Made by a program: the position numbers and the translations under genes. A stretch of DNA of 64,000 bases from Anastrepha obliqua (taxonomy: Eukaryota > Arthropoda > Insecta > Diptera > Tephritidae). The notes beneath the pieces are model-generated. The model had not been told where the DNA came from. It did not search any database and worked only from the letters and a program-made list of their open reading frames with translations. Of this stretch, positions 31,932 to 43,664 are shown piece by piece (within the stretch, counting starts at the first letter, position 1; each line of letters opens with the position of its first letter). The stretch is taken from contig NC_072894.1 in assembly GCF_027943255.1 (NCBI RefSeq), positions 134,283,601 through 134,347,600 of the forward strand. Direction: 5' to 3'.

Positions 31932-34105
31932 AAAAAAAGTTCATTATATGACAAACTTTGCACAAAATTCACGAAAATGTTCAACTTTTTTTTTATAAGA
32001 TCTGCCCAGTACAGATATATAGGTTTGAAGTCACTCTGGGTATACAGTTTACAGACCATTAAATTTTTGTATAATAAAATAAAGGTTTGAAATCCCTCAA
32101 AATTCGCGTTTTGAAATTGCCTCCCATGTAAAGAACTTTTTCGGAAATCTAACTTATACGTGTTGGAATATTTTAGAAGTGTAAGATAAGGAAAGCATAG
32201 TCTGAAATAGTTGTAAGACCTTTTCTTCAACAGAATATGGAGATACTGAAAGGCCGCTCGAGTATTCGACAACAAGAAAACTGAAACGCAAGGTTTAATG
32301 AGATTTATTTCTTCAGCTTAAAATTAAATGATTTCAAATAAAGTTATAAATAAAACTCTTCTACCCTAAATGAGGCCACGATTGAGAAACTTTCCGGAAT
32401 TCATGTAATTATTGCTTAAGAGACAACTGAATGGCAGTAAGAAATTTTTGAAAATCGTTTCACCTGAGTTCAAAGCATTCACGCCATCCACAAAGTATCG
32501 TCCACATTTTTGTTTTATTAAACGATTTTATGACACTTCAGTGAATTGGACTTGAGGCGCTTGATTTCTACTTGAGAACATATCTACAATTTCTAGCCGT
32601 AATTGAGGAGCAGCACATCAAAACGAATATCAACTGCCAAGAAGCAAAAAATTGCAAAAAAAGAGAATGTGCACAAAAACGTTGCAGCACTCGAAACGCG
32701 CCAATTAAATATCACCCGCATCGTTGACGGTGATAAAAGCAACAATTTCCGGATAGAAGTCACGAAATATGTTGCAAGACTCACACACCCATCATCACAC
32801 CCCATACGGACAGTATGTGCGCTCAAATACATTTGCACATCAAGCAATGCAATCAAACCGAGATGAAAATCATTTCAATTGCAACGCCTGAGCAATTCAA
32901 GAGACCAAATGAGTAGCTTCAAAGTCTATTTGGTGTAGAAGTGGAGCGCAGGCACTAAAGGATCCGAAGAATGTGAGGTGCGAGTGAGCAGTAAAGCATT
33001 CAACAAGCCGTAAAATGTATGGCACTGATACATGGGCAATATGCGAGTATACATTCCGGCATAGAGGTGTGTGAGTTTGCTCACCTGAGCTCAGCCGGTT
33101 GTGGCAGCAGCAATCGCAATTGAGTCGCGTACAGTGGCTGTGCGCACAAGACAAGCGTGTAAATGATATAAATTGAATTTAATAAAATTGTTAAAATCGC
33201 AAAATACACACAGCACAGCTGTGCCGCTGCTCGGGCTCATCAGCCAACCGGCATTCCTGGCGTGCAGGTGAGCTGCAAATTGTTGCTGCCAACTTCTGCT
33301 AACTATTTGTGTGCGCGCGCTTCAAGTACTGCCTGGCAGCAGGAAATCTATTTCATTCGTTCGTTAGCCAACCAGTGGAGATGAGTCGGAAATGCGCGTT
33401 TAAATTGCATATCCTTGCAAACGACTAATAGAGGTTGGTTGGAAATCGTACGCAATTACCGCGTTTCGTACAGAATACTCACTCAGTCACCACTCCACGG
33501 CTCACCATTCGCCATGAACGACACGCTATACACAATTCAGAATCCAAGCAATGCGTGGTTGTACTTGCAAGTAAAGGTGTGCGTGTGTGTGTGAGAGTGT
33601 GTGTTTATGGTCGAAGTTGGCACAAAAGCATTAGAAATTCTATGCCGCGTTTAATTCGCAATAATAATTTTCCCTACCAGCCTGCCTGTGCTGACATGCT
33701 ATGAAAGAAAGGATAACACGGAGCTGCGGGGTGTTCAAGTAATTTTATTTGTTGAGTTCTATAAATGTTGGCTGGAGAAGATTCTTCCAATCCAGTGCAC
33801 ACCCTGCTGGTTGTAATAAAAATTAGAGGTGTTAAGGCTGAGAGTAAGCAACGCTGGACTCGCTAATAAAAAAACGATTGCATTAGAAATTTTCTGATCT
33901 AACTATCGCTACATTGTGTATATGGATACTGAAATATTTTTGCTATCAAACTTCCTATAAAGGGAAAATATTTTCTATCAAAATCTAATACAGGGTAGTC
34001 TATATAGCGCCTCGCTGGAAATATTGACAGAGAATCAATATCACATCTCTTGAGCGGTGTATGGATATATTACACACTTCTTTCCAAAGCCATTCGAGGC
34101 TTTCT
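31932..34105. other. Long non-coding stretch
   Basis: No gene was recognised. Opposed frames at 32593-32866 are mirror artefacts without motifs. A (GT)n-like run lies at 33578-33606. Confidence 0.4.
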
Positions 34106-34215
34106 TGTTGGTCTTCACCGGAATCGGGTTTTTGTCCGGCGGGTCCCAAACCCGGCGCGCAACCAGACATCCTGAGGCGAAGCCCATTTTCTCTCATTAG
34201 CTCGCTCTCGAACGG
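34106..34215 (-). pseudogene. 5' untranslated fragment of RTE-like LINE
   Basis: The segment matches 24210-24295, sharing GGTCCCAAACCCGGCGCGCAACC-like sequence, ATCCTG and AGGCGAAGC. In the longer copy this lies just upstream of the endonuclease start. The frame at 34000-34197 is a coincidental open frame over it. Confidence 0.65.
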
Positions 34216-34279
34216 ATGTTTGTAAGCTACCCGTAGGATACTTGGGTGTATTCTTCAGTTTGGCGATGACTATAACGAA

Positions 34280-34303
34280 GGGGCCTACAGTTTCAAGCCG
34301 ACT
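34280..34303 (+). repeat. Short SINE-like scrap
   Basis: GGCCTACAGTTTCAAGCCGA matches the SINE-like repeat at 57163-57185. It directly precedes a mariner remnant. Confidence 0.4.
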
Positions 34304-34309
34304 GAAATG

Positions 34310-35010
34310 AGGCGCCCGTCCCGCCTGCTGTACGAAAAGTTGGTCAAAAAGTTCACGAGAGTACCATGCTAGTGGGGAGCACTAACGGTCACTGTCGTCG
34401 TACGGAGTACGCTGGCGAGAATGCAGCTGTCCTTGCCGGACTTAGTCTCGGAACAACAACTTGTCTGCGATCTCAACAACTCAACATTTCACGCACCAGT
34501 CGGTTGCGAATTTTGCACAAAGTTCTCGCACAATCCACTTATAGGGTCCAACTGACTCAGGAATTAAAGACTTGGATATCGTTTCTCTGTTTGGGCCTTA
34601 AAGCAGTTCGAAAGGACAGCTATTTTGTTCGAAAAAACATATTTTTAACGATGCCCATTTTCACCTCGGCGGCTATGTTAACAAACAAATCACTTTTGGG
34701 GATCGAACTATCCGCACGTGATACTCGCGAAGCCAATTAATTCTCAGAGTAATAGTTTCGTGCGGATTTTCGAGCGGTGACATCATTCGCTCATCTTTCT
34801 TCGAAAACACTACTGGAAACGCCATCTCGGTCATCGGTGAGCACTACAGAGATATTATAAAGGATTTTTCCGGCCTGAAATTGAAGGCCTGGGCTTGAAA
34901 GATCTAGAGGTTCAACAGAATGTCGCGCCATACGACACAGCTCAGGCCTCAACAGATGCTTTCCGCGTCAAGTTCAGTAATCGTGTTCTCAACCGTCTCG
35001 TCAATGTCAA
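34310..35010 (+). pseudogene. Degraded DD41D-like mariner transposase
   Basis: Pieces in changing frames include QQLNISRTSRLRILHKVLAQ, YRVQLTQELK, DAHFHLGGYVNKQ (first Asp region), FSSGDIIRSSFFENTTGNAI, GEHYRDIIKDFFRPEIEGLG and DLEVQQNVAPYDTAQAS. In the last piece the second Asp (QQDGA in relatives) is lost. The order of motifs matches the copies at 19837 and 43100. It has many stops, so it is old. Confidence 0.8.
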
Positions 35011-36624
35011 TTATCTACTTCGGAGCTATGAGTTAACACCAAAACACCCGAAACCTCTACGGGGCACCCTGTACATGGTAAGGAAGGAAAAGGAAATATA
35101 GTTCATTAGGAATGTTGAAACGAAGTATTTTTCGTTCGTCATTATTCTCAACTGAAAATTAAAAACACCGAATACTGCTAAAGAGCTAAAAGTCGCTCGG
35201 AATTATTATAGCAGCAGCTGCAGTGAGGATAATGGACACTTCCTCACCTTCTTTGTAAATCTGCAGCATTTATGGAAATCTGGAAGTCCTAGATTGAAGC
35301 ATCGGGCAACTTTTAATTGCAAGATAACATTTCGAGATTCATGGTCTGAAGGAAGTACTGGGCGGTTACTTTTGTATTTCTTTGACGATCCCTTAAAAGG
35401 CTAACCCAAGTCTAACTAAATCTAGTCGACACCGATTTCATATAATTTCTTCTGTAAGTCTCCAAAACTGACAACCCATTTAAATTCTTTCAAACTACAT
35501 ATAAAAAAGTTCCTTTAACTGGTATACTTGAAAAATATTTATTTAATAAATTTAAACGCTCCGCAGCCTTTTCCTTCCTTACCGCTATGAGTGTCGCACA
35601 TTGCTGCTTTCTCAAATTTCCTGTGGCGTGAACGCAATTTCTAATCCGCAGCGAGTTGCTATTAATGTCAGTGTGAATCGCAGATTCATAGCAACAAGAA
35701 CGAGCATTACACCAAATACGCACCTACATTCATACATAAATGTATATAAATATATACAGACAGACTCAACATGAACGGACAGTGTGGTGAATTCGTTGCG
35801 CCAAGACAGGCGCCTACCTTCAACTCTGCATCGCATTCATGCCTTTAAGCCTTTTGAGCCATGAGGCCTCTGGCCGCGTCCAACAATTGTATAACGAATT
35901 CGGCGCCACTCAACAGTCAGATACTAATTTTTGCGTCTTTAGCCCTTTGAAAAGGGTCTTCCTTATTCATTCATTGCTGTCACTGCAACAATAATTTGCT
36001 GTTACCCAGCAGGCTGTCAGCTTTCTTGTCGGCAGTGCCGTAATTGTCGTAAACCCTTTTCATTTCGCCCACCCACTCATATCATCTGCTGCCTCTTAGC
36101 GCAATGCTTCTTTTTTAAATACCTCCTGCATTCATTATACCCTGCGCCGTCTTCTTCTTTTACTGTCATCCAGTTCCCCGTCTCTTTTCACCTTTTCCCC
36201 AAATGAGAATTCTTAGCACCTCATCACTGCCAGTTATATCCTTAATATTGTCAAAATTATCTTGTCAAATTGTTTTCTCACACAATGGCGCACGTGACGA
36301 TACTTTCGAAACATTCCATTGTCAGCGGCAGCTTGGATGCTACTTGGATGTACTCATGTATGTGTATGTATGAGTGTACGTAAGTCGCTTATGCCTTTAC
36401 AGATGCCTCTCATCTTTTCGTACGTTATACGGCTCATCTGTTGCTTACATTTTCCATTTGTTAACTTTTCATTAAAGGCGAAGTTCTCACTTTGTGTTTT
36501 CGTAAATTAAAAACGAAATGCAGTGGAAAGCATATAGCAACAACATTTGAATACTAAACGTAATCTCACACCTGGCGTAAAACTGCGTTCGGATAATTGA
36601 CAGATAAGCAAACGAATAATTTTT
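35011..36624. other. Long non-coding stretch
   Basis: No gene was recognised. Short frames lack motifs. From 35900 to 36500 the sequence is pyrimidine-rich, as in fly intergenic DNA. Confidence 0.4.
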
Positions 36625-36690
36625 CTAATAGTGGTAGGCAATGGCAAGCCTCTGAGTGTATTTCCTTAATGAAAAAAGCTTATTTGATAT
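36625..36690 (+). repeat. SINE-like fragment
   Basis: It contains AGGCAATGGCAAGCCTC, GAGTGTATTTC and ATGAAAAAAGCTT, matching the central part of the repeat at 1258-1457. Confidence 0.6.
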
Positions 36691-36769
36691 AAGTGCAAAT
36701 TCAAGTCAGGTCGCTGAAGTTGCGAATGTTGCTTATGGTGTCGATAATGTAACAGTTAATTACGTGAAA

Positions 36770-37640
36770 TTTTAGTTTCGTCGATTCCATTCAAGTATTT
36801 TTGGTGTTAAAAAATATCGACAATGTCGAAATGTCTATAAAATCACAGAAATAATCGAAATTAAGCGGCATTTTACCAGTCATAGCCTCGCCCAGGAGCT
36901 AAAGTTAGACCATAAAGCAGTTTGAAACCATTTACCATTACGCAAAGCTGGATTCAAAAAGAAGCTCGATGCTTGGGTGCCACACCAATTAACATCAAAA
37001 AAACATGATGGATGGAATTTCCATCTGCGCAGCCTTGGCCAAATGCAATGAAATCGGCCCATTTCTTAAACAGATGGTGACTGAGGATGACAAATGGGAA
37101 TTGTGCGAAAACGATCGTGGCCAAAGCGTGATAAAGCAGCTCAAACGGTGGCCAAACTAGGACTTACAGCCAGGAAGGTTCCATTGTGTGTTTGATGGGA
37201 CTTGAAAGGAATCATTTATTATGAGTTGTTTTCGCATGTCCAAACACTAAATTCAGACCTCTACTGTCAACAACTGGACCGTTTGAAGCTAGCAATTGAC
37301 CATAAACGGCCAGAATTGGCCAATAGCAGAGGTGTTGTGTTCCATCAGGACAACTCAAGGACACTTCTATGAAAACGTCTGTAGTGACTCGCCAAAAACT
37401 GCGGAGCTTCGTTGCGAAGTTTAAATGCATCCATAAATGCGTCCAGACCTGGCACCAAGCGATTGCCATCTTTTTCTCTCATTGCATCATCCTGAGTGAT
37501 AAGAAATTGGTATCAAGAGAAGATTGTGAAAATTTTTTACTAGATTTTTTCGCCAATAAGAATCAAGGCTTCCATTAGAGAGGCATCATAAGGCTACCTT
37601 TAAAATGGCAACATACCCAAACCGGACAATCCGAAACATC
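36770..37640 (+). pseudogene. cecropia-like mariner (DD34D) transposase remnant
   Basis: Pieces read in order are ITEIIEIKRHFTSHSLAQEL (helix-turn-helix), LRKAGFKKKLDAWVPHQLTS, a region matching RKRSWPKRDKAAQTVAKLGL, CVWDLKGIIYYELF-like words, NSDLYCQQLDRLKLAIDHKR, GVVFHQDNS (second Asp), VVTRQKLR, KKLVSREDCENFLLDFFANK and GIIRLPLKWQ at the C-terminus. Many stops break it, and the first Asp (GDEKW in relatives) reads EDDKW. This is the mariner subfamily that gave the SETMAR transposase domain in primates. It is an old copy. Confidence 0.85.
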
Positions 37641-38224
37641 TTTAATAAAGTTTTGAATTTTGCACAAAAATAATGGATTTCTTTTTCCCCCAACAACAAA
37701 AAATAAACTCTCAAATATTCGAAATGTGAAAATTTGTATCTCTTGCTTTTTCAATATTCAATATGTATATGTTTCCCTATCCCGCCGTGCAACCTCTGCC
37801 ACATGGCAAACACTATTCAATGCTGACACAAACAATTCCACAAAAGGTAACAGAAAAGAGCACAACGCCACATTGCAGCGAGAAGGAATCCGTAAAAAAT
37901 ATTTGTCTGCCAGTACAGAACACTTTGAACTGTTTAAATTTTTAATGAATCAAAAATGTTTCCACACATGCCACACGACGACACGTGGCGTCAGTCAGAA
38001 AATTTGGCACAGCATAGGACGAATGTCTTAGGTGAGCGGTGGGAAAGTAGAAAAGATAGACAGGCGCTGAAGAGTAGCTGATGATTGCATCTATCCGCTG
38101 TATAAGAAAAACTGAATGTGTCTACATACAGCATTACATTCGTATGAGCGATCGAGTATGTGGTGGTCGTAGAGTGACGATAAAGTGCCACATTGCTCAC
38201 CTATTGCAAGTAATTGTAGCAACT
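37641..38224. other. Unassigned non-coding stretch
   Basis: No gene or repeat was recognised. Frames at 37660-38031 are motif-free. Confidence 0.4.
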
Positions 38225-38225
38225 A

Positions 38226-38585
38226 CAGGGTTGGCCATATTAAACTGACCCATTGAGTAACCCTATAACTTTTTACTGTAATTTGAAATCTAAGGTTTAC
38301 GTCAACAAGCCAAAGGCACTAGGCGCACTTAAGGCCAATATCCGACGGGAAATAGCCGCCATATCGGCCGAGACGCTGGCCAAAACTATGGAAAACGCCG
38401 AAAAACGGGCACATTACGCTATACGAGCTAAGGGCGACCACTTGCGCGATATCATATTCAAAAAGTGATGTAAACGAATCTCCTTGAACTAAATTAAATG
38501 TTTTTCACAATGAAACACAAAAAAATGTTTCTTTTTCCATATTTTTTTAATAATCGCATGGGTCAGTTTAAGATGGCCAACCCTG
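38226..38585 (+). mobile_element. Internally deleted mariner, third family
   Basis: The ends are inverted repeats: CAGGGTTGGCCATATTAAAC on the left; the reverse complement of the right is CAGGGTTGGCCATCTTAAAC. TA lies outside each end. Only the C-terminal part of the transposase remains (38280-38468): LKSKVYVNKPKALGALKANI, REIAAISAETLAKTM and GDHLRDIIFKK with a stop. The catalytic region is gone. Confidence 0.9.
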
Positions 38586-38766
38586 TACATATCCAAATAC
38601 GTGCTAAGGGCGACCACTTGCGCGATATCATATTCAAAAAGTGATGTAAACGAATCTCCTTGAACTAAATTAAATGTTTTTCACAATGAAACACAAAAAA
38701 ATGTTTCTTTTTCCATATTTTTTTAATAATCACATGGGTCAGTTTAATATGGCCAACCCTGTACAT
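38425..38766. repeat. Tandem duplication of the mariner right end (176-bp offset)
   Basis: The segment from GCTAAGGGCGACCACTTGCG to the terminal repeat occurs twice, at 38427 and 38603 (offset 176). The second copy ends in ATATGGCCAACCCTG at 38761 and has ATCACATGGG where the first has ATCGCATGGG. A short unrelated piece (near 38588-38600) sits between them. The element thus has two right ends. Confidence 0.88.
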
Positions 38767-38769
38767 ACA

Positions 38770-39130
38770 CTCGGGCATAGAGATCCGATTGTACACACTT
38801 CCTTGGCATTTAACGCGCCAATGCAGCTTTTGTTGGTGGTGGCTGCACTCTTCCAACTGTAATTGAACTTAATTCGATTTATTGTGAGTTGAGACAAGGT
38901 GAAATTTAGCAGCTGGAAAATTTCTCAAAGGAATTTTTGGGTGACAAAACCAAAAGCAACAATGATTGAGAAGATGCCAGCGAAAATTAAGGCGCATCCA
39001 AAGTATTGAGCTGGAAGTGCTGATTAGGAGGTGGTACAAAGAGGAATTGGGAATTATTCATTGTAATACATTCGAGTTGCTTCACTTGCATTTTGGAGTA
39101 CTTTAAACTGGTGGAAAAATTAAATTTTTA
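38770..39130. other. Unassigned non-coding stretch
   Basis: I see no gene or known repeat here. Confidence 0.35.
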
Positions 39131-39144
39131 AACTTCTCATACAG

Positions 39145-39935
39145 AATTTTTCAGCACAAGGAGAAGCATATAGTCTTCACTGACGGTTCCAAGACAATGC
39201 CGGGTTTTTTTCTAAATCAACCAATTTATCTATTTCCTTAAAACTGCCGAATACTATTATATAATACTTGTGGTATTCAGCCAGAAGTCTTTGCCACTCT
39301 GTAGTCATGCAGAATGTTTAAAGAATGCAGGAGCGAGCGAGATGTTAACATTTTTTCCGATAGTCAAGCCGCGATCAAAGCTCTGACGACGCCGTTGTGC
39401 AGATTCAAACTGACCAACTCCTGCAAAGGAGATCAAATCTCTTGGATGTGCAGATGGCATTTCTCTGGTGTGAATTGCAGGACATAGGAGCATAGAAGGA
39501 AATTAAATTGCTGATGAGCTTTGCTAGGAAGGAGTCGACTGACTTGGTCTCATAGGTCTCTTACCCAGACATCGGCATCCCCTCGAGTTTCTTTAAAGAG
39601 GAATCGCACAACTTATTTTTAAGAAAAGCGCAGAGCAGATGAGGCTTCATTGGATGTTCGCCACACACGCAGGAATACTAAGTTTACCATTTAATCCGCG
39701 ATGCGGAAGGTGTTTGGATGTTGAGCACTTTCTATATGAATGTCCGGCTTTGGCAACTAGACGATTCAGATCACTGGGTACTCGTGTATTCGACAGCCTG
39801 AGGTAATGCACCAACCAAACTCTCATCACTCTTCTCCATCTGGCTGTCTGTAGAGTTTTGCCTGCTGGGGTCTGATAATGGCATCAATACTCATTAGTGC
39901 TACATAGGGAGTGCCAGACTGGTGCTTCAACTATT
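39145..39935 (+). pseudogene. RNase H LINE, 3' part, degraded copy
   Basis: The plus strand encodes HIVFTDGSKTMPG (the first Asp of RNase H), a changed frame with ERDVNIFSDSQAAIKALTTP, FKLTNSCKG, and C-terminal words matching the copies at 54400-53906 and 62660-63600. The 3' region (CGACAGCCTGAGGTAATGCA; TGGTGCTTCAACTATTTC) also matches. Frameshifts and stops are many. It ends just before the Harbinger target site. RNase H after the RT is typical of I-like and LOA-like LINEs. Confidence 0.8.
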
Positions 39936-40033
39936 TCATTAAGCTAGCTATACACGAGCACACCACGTCGCATATTGAGATCTATACACTATTACAACAC
40001 GTTGTACAGACATCAGTTGCAGTGATCGCTGAC

Positions 40034-41685
40034 CGAGTGAACATCATGTCATCGGAAAACGAAGAAATAATCGCGCTAATGGCAATTTCTGTTTGCATTG
40101 AAAATGAAAATACAATAAGAGCAAAAAAACGTAAACAACGCTTTTGGAGTGACCATTTGTATACAGAGCGACCAAAATATTTACACGTTCCACTCCTTAA
40201 AGAACTTGAAACAAAATCTGAAAAAAAATTTAAAAATTTTGTACGGATGAATAATGAAAATTATCAAGAACTTCTAAAAATGGTAGAGCCTTTAATAAAA
40301 AAGAAGGACACCTTCATGAGAGACGCGCTTACGCCCCATGAACGGCTTTCAGCTACTCTAAGATTTCTGTCATCAGGTGAAAGCTTCGAGGACTTAAAAT
40401 TGTTGACAGCAATATCCCCATATAGCCTAAGTCGGATTGTAATTGAAACTTGTTAAGCTATAATTAAGACATTGAAAGATTATATTCAGGTAATTTATTA
40501 AAAAAAGTTCAATATTATAACTCATAAAAAAAAGAAAAATTTAATTCAAAAAGTTAAACTTGAGCTCACTCACAGCTCCTTAATGCGTGTAAGCGATTAA
40601 ACCTGCGATTACGATTACCATAATCGTAATTTCACTTTTTTGAAGTGAAATTATTATTACGGCCCTGATATTGGGGGTCTGTAAACAATTCGGTAAAAGA
40701 ATGTGCTGAAACAGAATTTTCGGAGCTGTTTGGTTCAATGTACTGTTGCGATTCCACGAACGCAGGCTGTGAACATTCATTTCGTGGCATAGTGTTTTTT
40801 GATAGAAATACTTGTGGTACTTGTGTCAGAACTGTAGGAAAAGGATCTTAAATAGACGATGTTGACGTATATGGAGTCGACGCGCGAGATATTGTGTAGG
40901 GCCTTGGAAGTCTTTGCGTAATATTTATTTTAACGGAGTTAACATCGAGATTTTCCAACTGTCCATGTACTAAGATCTCGTCAATACCTCTTTTTGTGTA
41001 TATTTGTTGCTCTGGCGATAATTTCCTGAATAAAATTGCCCAAGATTCAGCAAATACGTCAGCATCATCTCGTGCCGTTCGTCTATTTTTAGTTTCATCC
41101 AGATGCTGTATGGCCTTTTGAAGAAACTCCGACTTTTTTTCAGACCCCTTTCGCTTCCCATTACTCTGAGGATCACCCTGTAAATAAACATGAAACTAAA
41201 ATTAGCTGTATTCTTATTTCAGCTTCCAAAAACTGAAAACGACTGGAAATGCATTGCCAATGATTTCAATACACTAAGGAACTCTCCCAACTGCATTGGG
41301 GCGATCGATGGCAAACATGTGGAAATGAAACCACCTGGAACGGGCTCATATTATTATAACTATAAGAAATCGTACTCTATTGTTATGATGACAATTATTA
41401 ATGCGAAGTATGAGTTCATTGCCGTTGAAATTGGTGCAAACGGAAGAGCATCTGACGCTGGAATCTTCGGACAAAGCAAGTTTAAGCAAAAATATAATGA
41501 CAATGAACTACATATTCCCCAAGCTGCAAGCGTTCCAATGTGTCAGGAGAAGCTACCATTTGTCTTTATTGGAGATGATGCTTTCCCCTTATGTAGAATT
41601 TAATAAAACCGTTTTCCCGCGATGAGATTATTTTTAATTACAGGTTATCGAGAGCTAGACGCGTAGTTGAAAATGCGTTTGGGAT
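40034..41685 (+). pseudogene. Harbinger transposase, two exons
   Basis: Exon 1 starts at the Met of MSSENEEIIALMAISVC (about 40046) and includes YLHVPLLKELETKSEKKF, LTPHERLSATLRFLSSGESF and SPYSLSRIVIETC. A stop then interrupts, the same frame continuing AIIKTLKDYIQ to a CAG/GTAATT donor near 40490. After an intron with a TTATTTCAG acceptor near 41221, exon 2 has LPKTENDWKCIANDFN, NCIGAIDGKHVEMKPPG (first Asp), IFGQSKF and FVFIGDDAFPL (second Asp). A frameshift leads to [20 protein letters not shown] (the Glu). All three catalytic residues are visible. The frame is cut at 41685 by a mariner insertion. Confidence 0.88.
40640..41181 (-). pseudogene. Harbinger MADF/BESS protein, exon 2 (BESS)
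   Basis: On the minus strand a clear acceptor (TTTATTTACAG, 41191-41181) precedes coding sequence: GKRKGSEKKSEFLQKAIQHL, then DADVFAESWAILFRKLSPEQ, QIYTKRGIDEILVHG. The pattern of spaced hydrophobic residues in DVFAESWAILFRKLSPEQ..Y.K..I.EIL matches a BESS motif, which mediates protein contacts in MADF-BESS proteins. One stop appears further on (TSSI then TAA). The exon lies inside the intron of the transposase gene on the other strand. Confidence 0.75.
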
Positions 41686-41686
41686 T

Positions 41687-42255
41687 TAACGAGGGGTGCC
41701 TTTTCTTTGACAGGATTTGGCAACCCTGGTGTTGTAATCTGGCAACTGACAGCTGTATCGCAAAGTTTGATATTTTTTGGCTTTTATGTACTCAGAACGT
41801 TTTGAAATACCAGCGCTATTTGTGTTGTTTACAGTAACTTAAAAGATTCATCTCGGTCCAAAAATGGAATTCAATCGTGAACATTTTCGTGCGATTATTT
41901 TTTACAACTTTCGACGTGGATTAACTCAGCAACATTGCATGGATGAACTTAATTCATTTTTTGGCGATGAAGCTCCATCAAGGACCAGTGTTTATCGATG
42001 GTATGGTGAATTCAATCGTGGTCGTAGTTCACTCCAAGTCGAATTTCGTAAAGGTCGTCCAAAATCAGTTGTTGTTCCGAAAACCATTGATGCTGTGCGC
42101 GAACTGATATTGTAAGATCGTCATGTGACCTATCGTGAGATTCAGACAATCTTAGGCATTAGTGGGACCAGCATACATTCAATATTGCATAAACATTTGA
42201 CTGTCAAAAAATTTTTGTTCGCGTTGGATCCCACACGGAGGCAAAAAAATCGCCC
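41687..42255 (+). pseudogene. mariner transposase N-terminus, nested
   Basis: The segment begins at a TA within Harbinger exon 2 with ACGAGGGGTGCCTTTTC, a mariner-type terminal repeat. The transposase starts at 41864: MEFNREHFRAIIFYNFRRGL, VYRWYGEFNRGRSSL, GRPKSVVVPKTIDAVREL, a stop, then RHVTYREIQTILGISGTSIH and HSILHKHLTVKK. This is the complete DNA-binding half. The catalytic half is missing; the palindromic MITE at 42256 follows. Confidence 0.88.
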
Positions 42256-42652
42256 ATTGCTCTGTGAAAATCATATTCTAGGGATCTAAATAAGAAACTT
42301 TGCCGAAGGCACCATACCTCTGAAACGAATTCTGATGTCCCCCAATTTGGGTCGAACTTTTTAATTTCTTTTCTCATGTAAAGGCCAAAAATGGTGATAT
42401 TTTGAAATGATTGTATAGGGAACCCCCCAGGGGAGTTCCAGGGGGTGTGCCACTAGTATGCGTGGATCGGCGGTCCAAAGTTAGTGGGAGTCGGCTTACA
42501 TTTGGACTCGATTGGAGCACTCTAAATGGGTCAAAGTGGGATTTTTTGTTCGACCCAAATTGGGGGACATCAGAATTCGTTTTAGAGGTATGGTGCCTTC
42601 GGCAAAGTTTCTTATTTTGATCCCTAGAATACGATTTTCACAGAGCAATAAG
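42256..42652. mobile_element. Palindromic (foldback-like) MITE
   Basis: Arms of about 100 bp are inverted copies. The left arm (42256-42360) includes TTGCTCTGTGAAAATC, TTCTAGGGATC, AAGAAACTTTGCCGAAGG and CCCCCAATTTGGGTCGAAC. The right arm (42546-42652) is the reverse complement with a few differences. The central 185 bp are unrelated. There is no coding capacity. The family is not recognised. Confidence 0.88.
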
Positions 42653-42679
42653 CTATTTTTAAATCGACCCGACCTAGTA

Positions 42680-43605
42680 AAGGGTTTTTTAGTAAGAGCG
42701 CTTCAACTTTTTTTTGAATAAAACACAAACGATTTGACTTTTTTAACTAATTTTTTTTATTAACATATACATTTAAGTATGAAATTCGATTTCTTTTGCA
42801 TGACCACCGCGTGCACGTTTTACGTACCCATCGTGCATCGTTGAACCCAATTTTCGACCACTCTTTTGCATAAATCGGCCGAAATTCCAGCAATTTCGCG
42901 TTCAATATTGGCTCTGAGCTCACAAATCGTCGCCGGCTGGTTACTGTAGACCAATGATTTCACATAACCCCGAAGAAAATAGTCTAGAGGCGTCAAATTA
43001 CACGAGCGCGGCGGCCATTCGACCGGTCCATTTCTGGAAATAATGCGCTCAACGAACTTACTCAACGAACTTACTTACAAATCAATTGTAGCGTGTGCTG
43101 TGTGGCTTGTGGCCCCGTCCTGTTGAAACCACATGTCGTCTAAGTCCATACCATTCAATTGCGGCCAAAAATAATCGTTTATCATGTCGCGGTATCGATT
43201 TCCATTCACAGTAACGTGGCGATCGTTCTCGTCAACGAAAAAATATGGGCCAATTACGCCACCGGCATGTAAACCAAACAGTCACTCTTTGTGGGTACAT
43301 TGGTTTTTCGGCAATGTCTCTTGGATTATCTTTCGCCAAAATGCGGAAATTCTGCTTATTGACGAATCCACTGAGGTGAAAATGTCCGTCCTCACTGAAG
43401 ATGAAGTGCGCGATATGCATTTTTATTTGAACGCCCGTTTTCATAATAAGCCTGAATAACTTTAACGCGTTGCTCAAGTGTGTAGCGTTCCATGATGAAA
43501 TGTATACTAATGAAGTTTACAAATGACAAGCGAAAAATAAAAAATATTGCGTCGTTCGCCCTCCCTATTGGAAAAAAGTTGAAGCGCACCTATTGAATAA
43601 CCCTA
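42680..43605 (-). mobile_element. DD41D-like mariner, longest copy
   Basis: The ends are inverted repeats sharing AGGGTT...AATA/GTAAG and GCGCTTCAACTTTTTT. On the minus strand 43493 starts MERYTLEQRVKVIQAYYENG, followed by a deletion to FSEDGHFHLSGFVNKQNFRI, where the first Asp region is altered. Then come HVTVNGNRYRDMINDYFWPQ, WFQQDGATSHTAHATID (second Asp), a 13-bp direct duplication (AAGTTCGTTGAGT) that breaks the frame, WPPRSCNLTPLDYFLRGYVK (third Asp) and a C-terminus to 42820. Without the duplication the second and third Asp are about 41 residues apart. Confidence 0.9.
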
Positions 43606-43664
43606 TATATACCATTAATAAAATATGAATACCGTTAATAAAGTACATATGGTACTAAATATTA

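Noticed and set aside
35390..35720. A host exon on the minus strand (frame 35490-35723)
   Set aside because: No conserved motif, no convincing splice sites, and length within chance expectation.
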